A stretch of 64,000 nucleotides of DNA from Vibrio splendidus (GTDB lineage: Bacteria; Pseudomonadota; Gammaproteobacteria; Enterobacterales; Vibrionaceae): the NCBI RefSeq assembly GCF_024347615.1, contig NZ_AP025508.1, positions 1,798,001 through 1,862,000 of the forward strand, given 5' to 3'. Shown here in pieces: positions 55,552 to 63,544 of the stretch (position 1 is its first letter; each line of letters opens with the position of its first letter). A program made the translations under genes and the position numbers. Under the pieces are notes generated by a model. That model was given only the letters and a program-made list of their open reading frames with translations. It did no database searches and was not told the DNA's origin.

Positions 55552-56133
55552 GTGGAAGAAATCAAAGGCATTCTGCAATTCATGGTCGAAATTGAACAAT
55601 TAAAGGATGTTCATCGACAAACAAAACCGGTTGGATTGGATCGATATGAAAACTCGGCCGAGCACAGTTGGCATGTCTGTTTGAGCGCACTTATGTTGAA
55701 AGACTATGCCAATGAAGAAATCGATATTACCCGAGTAATGAAGATGTTGCTGATTCATGACCTTGGGGAAATCGATGCAGGAGACACCATCATTTATGCC
55801 AGTGAAACCGAAGAAAACAAGCTCAAAGAGAGAAACTGCGTCGAGCGCTTGCTCAAATCATTGCCGAGCCATTTAAGCACCGAGTACTTGGATCTATGGC
55901 TTGAGTTCGAAGCGGGTGAGTCGCCGGAAGCCAGATTTGGTAAGGCGATCGATAGAGTGCCGCCTTTGCTTCATAACATCCATGGTGGTGGTCATAGCTG
56001 GAAGAAGCACAACATATCCAAAGACAAAGTACTGAGCTTCAATGGCGAGCGTATTTCTAAAGGCAGTCGTGCTCTATGGAAAGAGCTAGAAGTGCAACTT
56101 GAAGGTGCTGCGGACAAAGGGTTATTAAAGTAA
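55552..56133 (+). CDS. HD-domain hydrolase (5'-deoxynucleotidase-like)
   Basis: Predicted metal-dependent phosphohydrolase of 193 residues. The first His is in SAEHSWHVCLSALML, the HD pair in LLIHDLGEIDAGDT, and the last Asp in FGKAIDRVPPLLHN. The layout is that of YfbR/HDDC2 nucleotidases, which hydrolyse deoxynucleoside monophosphates. GTG start after AAGG. It follows the run of GNAT genes and may be another cassette-type gene. Confidence 0.9.
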   Translation: MEEIKGILQFMVEIEQLKDVHRQTKPVGLDRYENSAEHSWHVCLSALMLKDYANEEIDITRVMKMLLIHDLGEIDAGDTIIYASETEENKLKERNCVERLLKSLPSHLSTEYLDLWLEFEAGESPEARFGKAIDRVPPLLHNIHGGGHSWKKHNISKDKVLSFNGERISKGSRALWKELEVQLEGAADKGLLK

Positions 56134-56255
56134 AAGTTAACTATCTTGCCAAGGAATGACAAAGAAGTTTCAACCTAACAACGTTTAAATTAAACTCGGG
56201 AATTCATAGTGTTACTTCAGCGTAGCAAGCCCATTGTTAAAGGAATAAGAACAAC

Positions 56256-56648
56256 ATGAAAACCACTGCTTTAGCTTTATTGCTGCTTAGTGTTTCTGGT
56301 AGTGCATTTGCAACCAATACCAATATTGAAGCGATCGATTACCAAGTGTCGGTCACTGTCGAGGATTCTGAATCAAAACTCAACTTCCCAACCTTTAAGT
56401 TCGACTCTTTCGGACAGGAAGTCACATCTCAAACTGAAAAGTGCATTTATTCGGGTGTTCTTTCTAAGCATGAAGCTAACGCTATTCTATTAGAGGCCAA
56501 AATGTCATGCGATTATGAAAATGGTGAGTCTAGTAGTGAGATGCCGGTTTTTATTCTTGATCAAGAGGGTGGAGAAGCAAGTATCGAGCTTGGAGAAGAT
56601 GAAGCAAACCTGTGGAAATACACGGTTCTAATTAAAGCGCTAAACTAA
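56256..56648 (+). CDS. Hypothetical secreted/periplasmic protein
   Basis: Protein of 130 residues with a signal peptide of about 20 residues (hydrophobic LALLLLSVSGSAFA) and an acidic beta-rich mature part. Cys in CIYSG and CDYENG could form a disulfide. No family recognised. AAAGGAATAAG precedes the ATG. It is real by signal peptide and spacing; the role is unknown. Confidence 0.65.
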   Translation: MKTTALALLLLSVSGSAFATNTNIEAIDYQVSVTVEDSESKLNFPTFKFDSFGQEVTSQTEKCIYSGVLSKHEANAILLEAKMSCDYENGESSSEMPVFILDQEGGEASIELGEDEANLWKYTVLIKALN

Positions 56649-56847
56649 ACTTCAAACGATACACGGTTACTCTTTTTGTTCTGCTATTGAACACCGCAAC
56701 GCCAATTAAAGTAGATGCATGACACATGGTATTATCTTGTGTCTCATTTCTTTCTAATAAAACTCTAATGGACAACAATAAGTTCGAGAACCGAGTGATA
56801 AGTTGTTAGTATGCATCAACTTTATAAATGTTAGTTGGCTTATATAA

Positions 56848-57105
56848 ATGCTTGATAATAAGTATATTAAACACCCTTATCACTGTGAGCAGTGCAACGC
56901 ACTTACCCCGCACCTTGCTGTTAACGCTTCCGATGCTCAATCTAAAGCGGACGCTGAATCTGAAAAGAAACAATGGAAATTAGGCGTGTTGATGGAGTAC
57001 CTGATGACGTTATTGTTCAAAGGTGACCATAATGTTCCCGGTTTTTATGTCGACAGTGATTACGAATACCAGTGTGAAAAGTGTGGGACTAAGTCGTGGC
57101 ATTGA
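56848..57105 (+). CDS. Small zinc-ribbon protein
   Basis: Protein of 85 residues with CEQCNALTPHLA near residue 12 and CEKCGTKSWH at the end, so a split four-Cys zinc site around a helical insert (EYLMTLLFKGDHNVPG). It resembles the 80-residue protein at 59774 in layout. No family name. No clear ribosome site; a leaderless or weak start is possible. Confidence 0.65.
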   Translation: MLDNKYIKHPYHCEQCNALTPHLAVNASDAQSKADAESEKKQWKLGVLMEYLMTLLFKGDHNVPGFYVDSDYEYQCEKCGTKSWH

Positions 57106-57244
57106 TTGGGTATGAACATTTGATTCAACCTTAATTTTTGAGCTCTAATCCCGAAATCAACTCGCTTAAAGAACTCGTTCACTTTAATAATTAGTGAGTT
57201 TCAATCAGGCGTATTATTCCTATTTTGTTATGGAGGACAAACGA

Positions 57245-58249
57245 GTGATATACCCAAAAGCTTTAAATATCGGTGACAAAATCGGATTTTTCTCACCGTC
57301 ATCGCCCGCAACTGTCTTTGCACCTAATCGATTTGCTCGTGCTAAACGTTATTTGGAAAAGCAGGGCTTCATTCTAGTTGAAGGTTCGTTAACTGGAGAG
57401 TCAGAAGGGTATCGTTCTGGTTCCATTCAAGCGCGAGCCGAAGAACTCAATCAGCTCATTCGAGATCCTGACGTACGCTGCATTATGTCGACCATTGGTG
57501 GTAACAACAGCAACTCACTGTTGCCATACATCGATTATGACGCCTTAAGAAATGACCCCAAGATTATTATCGGCTATTCAGATGCCACCGCATTACTATT
57601 AGGCATCTACGCCAAAACTGGATTGGTGACTTTCTATGGCCCGGCACTTGTTGCGTCATTTGGTGAGTTCCCGCCATTAGTCGACGAAACCTTCCAATCG
57701 TTTACTGACATTTTATGTTCGGATTCACACCAACACCAGTACACGATGCCTGAGAGTTGGACGGACATTAAACACGATTGGGAAACTCAAGATTCGGCAA
57801 AGCCAGTTTACAATAACGAATGGCACTTCATGGGAAGAGGTCAAGTAAGCGGTCGCGTGATTGGTGGCAATCTGAGTACGATGGCGGGGATTTGGGGCAG
57901 CGAATACATGCCAGAAATTCAGTCTGGCGATATTCTGCTTATTGAAGATTCGCTAAAAGGCATTGAAGCGGTCGAGCGTTTATCCGCACACTTATTGGCT
58001 TGCGGAGTATTCGATAAAGTAGGTGCGCTTGTGCTTGGCAAACATGAACTGTTTGATGACAAAGGGACAGGACGAACACCACTCGATGTACTTATTGAAG
58101 TGCTGAATGGTAAAAATGTCCCGATCCTGTATGGTTTCGACAGTTGCCACACTCACCCTATGCTAGTCACTCCACTAGGTGTGCAAGGTACCATCGATTT
58201 TGATGACCACACATTCAAGCTTCAAAGCCAATGGTTAGCGTCGAGTTAG
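57245..58249 (+). CDS. MccF-like S66 peptidase (microcin C immunity type)
   Basis: Predicted cytoplasmic S66 serine peptidase of 334 residues. LNIGDKIGFFSPSSPATVFAPNRF, the STIGGNNSNSLLPYIDYDAL stretch, the nucleophile GYSDATALLLGIYAKTG, and GNLSTMAGIWGSEYMPE match MccF, which cleaves the aspartyl-adenylate moiety of processed microcin C. A late His in CHTHPM completes the Ser-Glu-His triad. GTG 57245 follows GGAGG; earlier starts at 57194 and 57230 lack this. MccF-like proteins also include LD-carboxypeptidases of peptidoglycan, so the substrate is not proven. Confidence 0.9.
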   Translation: MIYPKALNIGDKIGFFSPSSPATVFAPNRFARAKRYLEKQGFILVEGSLTGESEGYRSGSIQARAEELNQLIRDPDVRCIMSTIGGNNSNSLLPYIDYDALRNDPKIIIGYSDATALLLGIYAKTGLVTFYGPALVASFGEFPPLVDETFQSFTDILCSDSHQHQYTMPESWTDIKHDWETQDSAKPVYNNEWHFMGRGQVSGRVIGGNLSTMAGIWGSEYMPEIQSGDILLIEDSLKGIEAVERLSAHLLACGVFDKVGALVLGKHELFDDKGTGRTPLDVLIEVLNGKNVPILYGFDSCHTHPMLVTPLGVQGTIDFDDHTFKLQSQWLASS

Positions 58250-58400
58250 CCTAAACTGATGATAATAAGACGCATTAGAAAAGTGATCCTCTCTGCAAAC
58301 TGAGAATGGAAACGCGTCTATACTGACATGGGTTACGTCACTGATTTAAGAAGTGGCGCTATGAATGTAAGTTTGATTAGGCTAAATCTCAGAGGTGACG

Positions 58401-58859
58401 ATGAAAAAATTACTACCACTATGCGCCATTTTGCTCTCGGCATCATTTTCAGCTGCGGCTTCTGATGGTTTGATTAAATACCAAAGTAATTACTCAGTGA
58501 AAGAGACTGCTGACCGCTTTGAAGAAATCGCCAAAAGCAAAGGTTTGACCTTGTTTGCGAGAATCGACCATCAGAAAAACGCGAGTAAGGTTGGTCTTGA
58601 ATTGAGACCAACGGAAGTCATCATCTTTGGTAACCCAAAAGTAGGGACACCATTAATGCAATGCGCTCAAGATGTCGCGATAGATTTACCGCAGAAGGTG
58701 TTAGTCACTGAGGATTCTAATAAAGAAGTATGGCTATCTTACAACGATCCTAATTATTTGGTAGAGCGTCACGCAATCAATGGCTGTGACGAAGTGGTTA
58801 AGAAGATCTCGGGTGTACTAAGCAAGCTTTCAGAAGCGACAGTGGCGAAAGCTGAATAA
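58401..58859 (+). CDS. DUF302 family periplasmic protein
   Basis: Protein of 152 residues with a signal peptide ending SAAASD. It has the DUF302 core: YSVKETADRFEEIAKSKGLTLFARIDH, then LELRPTEVIIFGNPKVGTPLMQ and DLPQKVLVTEDSNKEVWLSYNDP. DUF302 is widespread in proteobacteria with unknown function. ATG 58401 follows AGAGGTGA; GTG 58395 is part of that site. Confidence 0.87.
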   Translation: MKKLLPLCAILLSASFSAAASDGLIKYQSNYSVKETADRFEEIAKSKGLTLFARIDHQKNASKVGLELRPTEVIIFGNPKVGTPLMQCAQDVAIDLPQKVLVTEDSNKEVWLSYNDPNYLVERHAINGCDEVVKKISGVLSKLSEATVAKAE

Positions 58860-59060
58860 CCGAGCCAATAAGCACTCATTTAGACCATTAATGGGTGCGA
58901 CTTGACGATGATATAGCTTCCCAATCAACGTTTGGCTGCATTGACAACTAAGCAACAATATATAAAAGTAGTGTTATGAAACTGAATTTAGCGTCATCTA
59001 ACCAACGAATTATCATCATTCCATAGGAATGGTGGGATTGTTGATGCGCTTTGTTTATCG

Positions 59061-59086
59061 AACCCACCCGTAAGGTGGGTTTTTTG
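59061..59086 (+). terminator. Rho-independent terminator
   Basis: CCCACC and GGTGGG pair around a cgtaa loop, followed by TTTTTT. It lies 200 bp past the DUF302 stop and 40 bp ahead of the kinase-like gene. It shows the upstream part of the frame from 59051 is not coding. Confidence 0.9.
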
Positions 59087-59125
59087 TCGCTGTCTTATGG
59101 GTTTTATCTGAATAGAGGAAGTCAT

Positions 59126-59641
59126 ATGAAAAAGGTCGCGGTTTTTGGCAAGCCTGGGAGTGGAAAGTCCACAATCAGCAAAGCGTTAGCACTAGCTACA
59201 GGCATAGAGCTTCACCAGTTGGACTCTATTGTTTATAAGGCCAACGGAGAGTTGGTTGAGCGTGAAGTGTTCGACCTAGCACACGACAACATAATCAATT
59301 CTGAAAGCTGGATCATCGATGGTTTTGGCCCTCTAAGCTCATTCAACACACGTTTAGAAGCTGCAGATACTTTGGTTTATATCGACCTTCCTTATCCAAT
59401 TAGCTACTGGTTTGTTACCAAGCGAATGCTTAAAGGGTTGTTCGTTAAACCTGAAGGCTGGCCTGATGGAAGCTCAGTGATAAAAGGGACGATACAAAGT
59501 TACAAGACACTAAAACTGTGCCCGAAATTTTGGAATGACGACTTTAGACTACGGTTAGAATTACGCGCAAAAGAGAAAGAGGTTCACATCATCAGAAGCG
59601 TGAGTGAATTGAATAACTTTGTCCGTCAACACGTCACTTAA
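59126..59641 (+). CDS. P-loop NTPase, adenylate-kinase-like (FlaR-type)
   Basis: Nucleotide kinase-like protein of 171 residues. The P-loop is FGKPGSGKSTISKAL, followed by HQLDSIVYKANGE and IIDGFGPLSSFNTRL. A C-terminal Arg-rich ELRAKEKEVHIIRS segment follows. The family is annotated as topology-modulation or adenylate-kinase-related ATPases; the real substrate is unknown. The ATG at 59126 follows AGAGGAA; a frame back to 59051 includes the terminator and is rejected. Confidence 0.88.
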   Translation: MKKVAVFGKPGSGKSTISKALALATGIELHQLDSIVYKANGELVEREVFDLAHDNIINSESWIIDGFGPLSSFNTRLEAADTLVYIDLPYPISYWFVTKRMLKGLFVKPEGWPDGSSVIKGTIQSYKTLKLCPKFWNDDFRLRLELRAKEKEVHIIRSVSELNNFVRQHVT

Positions 59642-59773
59642 CAGGTGAGAGCTTACCTTTCTTTGAAACGCTTTAATTTGCTCATAACTTCATGAAAATA
59701 TTTAGATTTAATTCAACATGTGGCATATTTGCCATGTGTTTAATTTGTGCTTTGAGTTAAGGCTATAGATATT

Positions 59774-60016
59774 ATGTATGGAAGTGAGAAGACGAGAGCG
59801 TTCTGCTGTAACTGTAAGGAACTTACACTGTATAGGTACACGATGTTCAGTAGCCAAGTGCAAAAGGCACCACAAGCTGAAGATAAAGAACCGAGCTTAC
59901 TCCAACGAATTTTATCGGAGCTTCTATCTTTTGGTGTAACAGGTTCGGGCGCGACAGGTGATTACAAATGTACCCAATGTGGAACATATCTGAATACACC
60001 AGACAACCTCGACTGA
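59774..60016 (+). CDS. Small zinc-ribbon protein
   Basis: Protein of 80 residues with CCNCKELTLYRY near residue 11 and CTQCGTYL near the end. The halves are joined by a helical segment and a glycine-rich GVTGSGATG loop. It looks related to the 85-residue protein at 56848. No strong ribosome site. Function unknown. Confidence 0.62.
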   Translation: MYGSEKTRAFCCNCKELTLYRYTMFSSQVQKAPQAEDKEPSLLQRILSELLSFGVTGSGATGDYKCTQCGTYLNTPDNLD

Positions 60017-60041
60017 GTTTGTAAGTTTGGCTTAGGCAAAT

Positions 60042-60074
60042 AAAAACGGGAAGATCAGCAATGATCTTCCCGTT
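60042..60074 (-). terminator. Strong rho-independent terminator of the SEC-C gene
   Basis: AACGGGAAGATCA and TGATCTTCCCGTT pair perfectly over 13 bases around a four-base loop; on the minus strand a T-rich run follows. It is 48 bp past the stop of the minus-strand SEC-C gene. Confidence 0.92.
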
Positions 60075-60121
60075 AGGTATTACTTAACTCATCGTGCTAT
60101 TGGCAGTTTGAGTGAGAAGCC

Positions 60122-60454
60122 TTATGCACAACACTTCTTGTATTTCTTACCGCTACCGCAAGAACATGGGTCGTTACGGTTAGGTGTCTTTTCGAACGTC
60201 ATTGTTTTTGGCTTGTTTAACAACGTGTCGAACTCAAGCGTGTTTTCTTCTTTAGTTGCATCAACAGATACAGTAACAAAGATTGAATGCTCGGCCGCGA
60301 TTGCTTCAACTTCTGCTTTACGAGCTTCAGTTTGAACCATTACAGCAACTGGTGACTCTTCAGTACCCACTTTAACATCGCGGTTTACATTGTAGCCAGC
60401 AAGAACGTGGTTCTGTCTTGTTTCGATACGGCCTTTGAAAAATAGTTTCGACAT
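60122..60454 (-). CDS. SEC-C/SWIM-motif metal-binding protein (PBPRA1643-like)
   Basis: Protein of 110 residues. The C-terminus is the SEC-C motif [16 protein letters not shown], which binds zinc through Cys/His-type ligands as in SecA. The N-terminal part (about 1-90) is a beta-rich domain with [20 protein letters not shown]. The combination matches a Vibrio/Photobacterium family of unknown function. It is one of two minus-strand genes in the accessory run and is isolated by its own terminator. Confidence 0.9.
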   Translation of the reverse strand: MSKLFFKGRIETRQNHVLAGYNVNRDVKVGTEESPVAVMVQTEARKAEVEAIAAEHSIFVTVSVDATKEENTLEFDTLLNKPKTMTFEKTPNRNDPCSCGSGKKYKKCCA

Positions 60455-60707
60455 TGGGTACTCACAAAATTTGGGATGACGCTATTCCTATGCTAGGTAG
60501 CGTTATAGAGCGGGGGATTATACGCATATATTCCAATTGATAAAGCAGTGATGTGAGTAAAGATTGTTGGTTTTTGTTTGCTAGCAATTATTTGTTTTAT
60601 TGCTTTGTTCTAGTCAGACTAATTTTGAAACTCAAGACAATAAGATTTCCCTTAACAGGGCCTCAAGTGATAAATTGAAATCGTCAATTTAAACAACGAG
60701 ATACCCC

Positions 60708-61424
60708 ATGAAGTTAGATGCCATCCTGTGGGATTACGATGGAACCTTAGTGAATTCAGTTCCAAAGAATATCGCAATTACTAAAGATATTATCTCTGTG
60801 GTCGCGCCACGCTTATCAGGTGAGAACTTACCTAAATATCTGCTGAGCGAAGCGCTTTATCATGAAGCCAACCACGGCGCTAAAAACTGGCAAGCCTTAT
60901 ATGTCGACTATTACGGCTTATCCCATGATGAAATGTTGATCGCTGGTGGAATGTGGGCAGAGCATCAAGAGAAAAACCGAACATCTGTTGCCTTGTTTGA
61001 AGGAATGGAAACCGTGGTTAATCAGTTTGCTCATCTTCCTCATGGGATCTGCTCTCAAAACTCTCAATTGAATATTCGTGGCGTGCTCGACAGTTATGGC
61101 ATTGGCGATTTGTTTAAATCGGTAGTGGGCTATGACGATGTCTCGAATGGCCACCAGAAGCCACACCCTTTTGGTGGCGTGAAATGTGTTGAGAACATAT
61201 TTGGCGCCGATCAGTCTAACGAGCTTTGTTTGATGTACATCGGTGACCATGAAGCGGACACACAGTTTGCTCGCAATATTGAAGCAGCATTGGGTAACAA
61301 CGCAAAAGTGATTGCGGTGGCTGCCGGTTATAGCCGATCTGAGCCTGAAAACTGGCAAACCAAGCCCGATTATATTGCCAACCATGTCGATGATCTTTTA
61401 ACGATCATCGGTAAGTATACGTAG
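60708..61424 (+). CDS. HAD-superfamily phosphatase (phosphoglycolate-phosphatase-like)
   Basis: Phosphatase of 238 residues. Motif I is LWDYDGTLVNS with both Asp residues, motif II HGICSQNSQLN, motif III KPHPFGG and motif IV MYIGDHEADTQ. An alpha-helical cap lies at about 20-95. It follows the Gph/PGP-like pattern, but the substrate is open. ACGAG-type ribosome site. It is the intact counterpart of the HAD gene at 36795. Confidence 0.88.
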   Translation: MKLDAILWDYDGTLVNSVPKNIAITKDIISVVAPRLSGENLPKYLLSEALYHEANHGAKNWQALYVDYYGLSHDEMLIAGGMWAEHQEKNRTSVALFEGMETVVNQFAHLPHGICSQNSQLNIRGVLDSYGIGDLFKSVVGYDDVSNGHQKPHPFGGVKCVENIFGADQSNELCLMYIGDHEADTQFARNIEAALGNNAKVIAVAAGYSRSEPENWQTKPDYIANHVDDLLTIIGKYT

Positions 61425-61520
61425 AGGTATATAGTTTAAGTACGCTTAAAGCGATCTCTTCACGTACCTAAATAGCTATGTAAAAAATTCGTTATAGCTG
61501 AACGATTTTAAGGAAGAATA

Positions 61521-61904
61521 ATGACACCAAAACAAGTGGTATTAGGTTTTTGGGATGCAATGCGCAGTAATGATTTTGCCAAGGCAAGCGAATGGCTAGC
61601 CGCAGATTTTGAAGGCTATTGGCCTCAGTCATCTGAACTCACATTAGGGCGCGATAACTTTACGGCAATCAACTCTGAATACCCAGCTAATGGTGTTTGG
61701 GAATTCACACTCAATTCGATTGTCTGTGAAGGAGATTCCGTAGTAACGGACGTTTCGGTTACTGACAGTGTATTGAAAGACCGAGTGATTACCTTTCACA
61801 CGGTTGCTGATGGTTTAATTCAAAAGCAAACTGAGTTTTGGCTAGACTCATTCGAAGCGCCGGCGTGGCGATCGCAGTGGGTTCAGGTTGTATCGAAAAA
61901 TTAG
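61521..61904 (+). CDS. SnoaL/NTF2-like polyketide-cyclase-fold protein
   Basis: Protein of 127 residues with an NTF2-like fold: VLGFWDAMRSNDFAKASEWLAADFEGYWPQ and HTVADGLIQKQTEFWLDSFEAPAWRSQW. This fold hosts many enzymes and binding proteins. Its last codons and stop come from the first unit of an 18-19-bp tandem repeat, so the C-terminus may vary between strains. Confidence 0.82.
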   Translation: MTPKQVVLGFWDAMRSNDFAKASEWLAADFEGYWPQSSELTLGRDNFTAINSEYPANGVWEFTLNSIVCEGDSVVTDVSVTDSVLKDRVITFHTVADGLIQKQTEFWLDSFEAPAWRSQWVQVVSKN

Positions 61905-61977
61905 TTTGTATCGATACGATCAGTTTGTAACGAAAACCCAGGTCGTATCGAACGATCAGGTTTCATCGAAAAATCAG
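61887..61977. repeat. Five degenerate 17-19-bp tandem units over a stop codon
   Basis: Units start at 61887, 61904, 61923, 61942 and 61960, each gtt-gtatcga followed by a variable end. The first unit encodes the last residues and the TAG of the NTF2-like gene. The array stops just before the ribosome site of the dehydrogenase gene. Confidence 0.75.
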
Positions 61978-62010
61978 GTTATAACAAACAAGTGGCATTA
62001 GGAGGTTTCA

Positions 62011-62742
62011 TTGAGCAAGGTAGTGATTGTAACAGGCGGAAGCCGAGGCATTGGCGCAGCGACGTCTAAATTGTTGGCCAGTAAAGGCTATGCCGTATGC
62101 GTTAACTTTATACACAATGAGTCGCGAGCTGAAGATCTAGTGAACGAGATTCGCGAGCAGGGCGGAACCGCGATAAGCGTGCGTGCGGATGTGTCTGTTG
62201 AATCGGATGTGAAATCTTTGTTTGAGATTGCTCGTAACAAGCTAGGCCCAGTGACTCATTTGGTCAATAATGCGGGGATCTTGTTTACCCAGTCACCATT
62301 AGTTGACATCGAATTGGATCGCTTTGAAAAGGTGATGAAATCGAACGTATCAAGCTGCTTCTTGTGCAGTAAAGCCTTTATCAAACAAGCTGATGGTGCA
62401 GGTTCTATTGTGAATGTATCGTCTGCGGCTTCTAGAACAGGTGCGCCGTTTGAATATGTGGATTACGCAGCATCCAAAGGTGCGATGGATTCACTCACCA
62501 AAGGCTTATCACTTGAATTGGCTTCACGCAATATCCGAGTGAATGGCGTAAGGCCAGGCTGTATTTATACTGAGATGCACGCAGACGGCGGAGAGCCAGA
62601 TCGCGTAGACAGACTAGCTTCGCAGTTACCATTACAACGAGGTGGCACGCCAGAAGAAGTCGCTAACTCTATCGCATGGTTATTATCGGACGAAGCTTCG
62701 TATGTAACCGGCTCATTTATTGATATTGCTGGCGGTCGATAG
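62011..62742 (+). CDS. Short-chain dehydrogenase/reductase
   Basis: SDR oxidoreductase of 243 residues. The cofactor loop is VTGGSRGIGAATS, the NNAG motif LVNNAGIL, the catalytic Ser in NVSSAASRTG and the Tyr/Lys pair YVDYAASKGA. The ending SEASYVTGSFIDIAGGR-type strand is complete. The start is TTG 62011, seven bases after a strong AGGAGG, an unusual but well-supported start. The shape is that of FabG-like 3-oxoacyl or sugar reductases. Confidence 0.88.
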   Translation: MSKVVIVTGGSRGIGAATSKLLASKGYAVCVNFIHNESRAEDLVNEIREQGGTAISVRADVSVESDVKSLFEIARNKLGPVTHLVNNAGILFTQSPLVDIELDRFEKVMKSNVSSCFLCSKAFIKQADGAGSIVNVSSAASRTGAPFEYVDYAASKGAMDSLTKGLSLELASRNIRVNGVRPGCIYTEMHADGGEPDRVDRLASQLPLQRGGTPEEVANSIAWLLSDEASYVTGSFIDIAGGR

Positions 62743-62835
62743 GGCTCGTTAGCTTTTACACTAAGATAGACCAGTAAAAACCATAAACACGTAACACAAG
62801 TACCTAACTAAAAGAACGAAACTAAGAGTACAAAG

Positions 62836-63462
62836 ATGAAAAACTATTTTGAAAGTCCGTTTGTCGGAAAGTCACTCAAAGAACAAGTGACCAACCCAAA
62901 CATTATTGTGGGCAAGCACAGCTATTACTCGGGTTACTACCATAACCACAGTTTTGATGACTGTGCGCGTTACCTATTACCGGATAGAACCGACATCGAT
63001 AAGCTGATCATCGGTAGCTATTGTTCGATTGGTTCTGGCGCAGTCTTCATGATGGCGGGCAACCAAGGCCACCAAAATCAATGGGTGAGTACCTTCCCGT
63101 TCTTCTACCAAGACGACGAGAAGTTTGAAGATGCAATAGACGGCTTCGAACGCTCTGGTGATACCGTGATTGGTAACGATGTGTGGATTGGCACAGAAGC
63201 CATGATCATGAGTGGTGTTAAGGTCGGTGATGGAGCCATCATCGCAAGTCGAGCGGTTGTGACGAAAGACGTCGCGGCATACTCGATTGTGGGTTCAAAC
63301 CCAGCGCGTCACATCCGTTATCGTTTCAATGAGACTGAAATCGCTCAGTTGCTAGAAATGAAATGGTGGGAGTGGGGCGAAGAACAAATCAAAGGCGCAA
63401 TGTCGTTGATGTGCTCTTCAGATATCGATGGGCTTTATCAATATTGGAAAGCGCTTAAGTAA
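62836..63462 (+). CDS. catB: CatB/Vat-type xenobiotic acetyltransferase
   Basis: Left-handed beta-helix acetyltransferase of 208 residues, type B chloramphenicol/streptogramin class. FGKSLKEQ-type start, [18 protein letters not shown], the hexapeptide repeats with the catalytic-site region [15 protein letters not shown], and [30 protein letters not shown] match CatB and Vat closely. CatB9-like genes are known integron cassettes of Vibrio. Activity on chloramphenicol is not shown here. Confidence 0.9.
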   Translation: MKNYFESPFVGKSLKEQVTNPNIIVGKHSYYSGYYHNHSFDDCARYLLPDRTDIDKLIIGSYCSIGSGAVFMMAGNQGHQNQWVSTFPFFYQDDEKFEDAIDGFERSGDTVIGNDVWIGTEAMIMSGVKVGDGAIIASRAVVTKDVAAYSIVGSNPARHIRYRFNETEIAQLLEMKWWEWGEEQIKGAMSLMCSSDIDGLYQYWKALK

Positions 63463-63544
63463 TCGCTGTTACCTGAGCACTTTGTCTCATCGCTACCGCT
63501 TTAGTTTATCGCTTTGGTTTATCGGGTAAGCACAGCGTAATGAA

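Noticed and set aside
59051..59125. Upstream start of the P-loop NTPase
   Set aside because: The stretch contains a strong rho-independent terminator, and a good ribosome site precedes 59126.
34706..63462. Toxin-antitoxin pairs expected in a cassette array
   Set aside because: No pair of small overlapping genes with known toxin or antitoxin motifs was seen.
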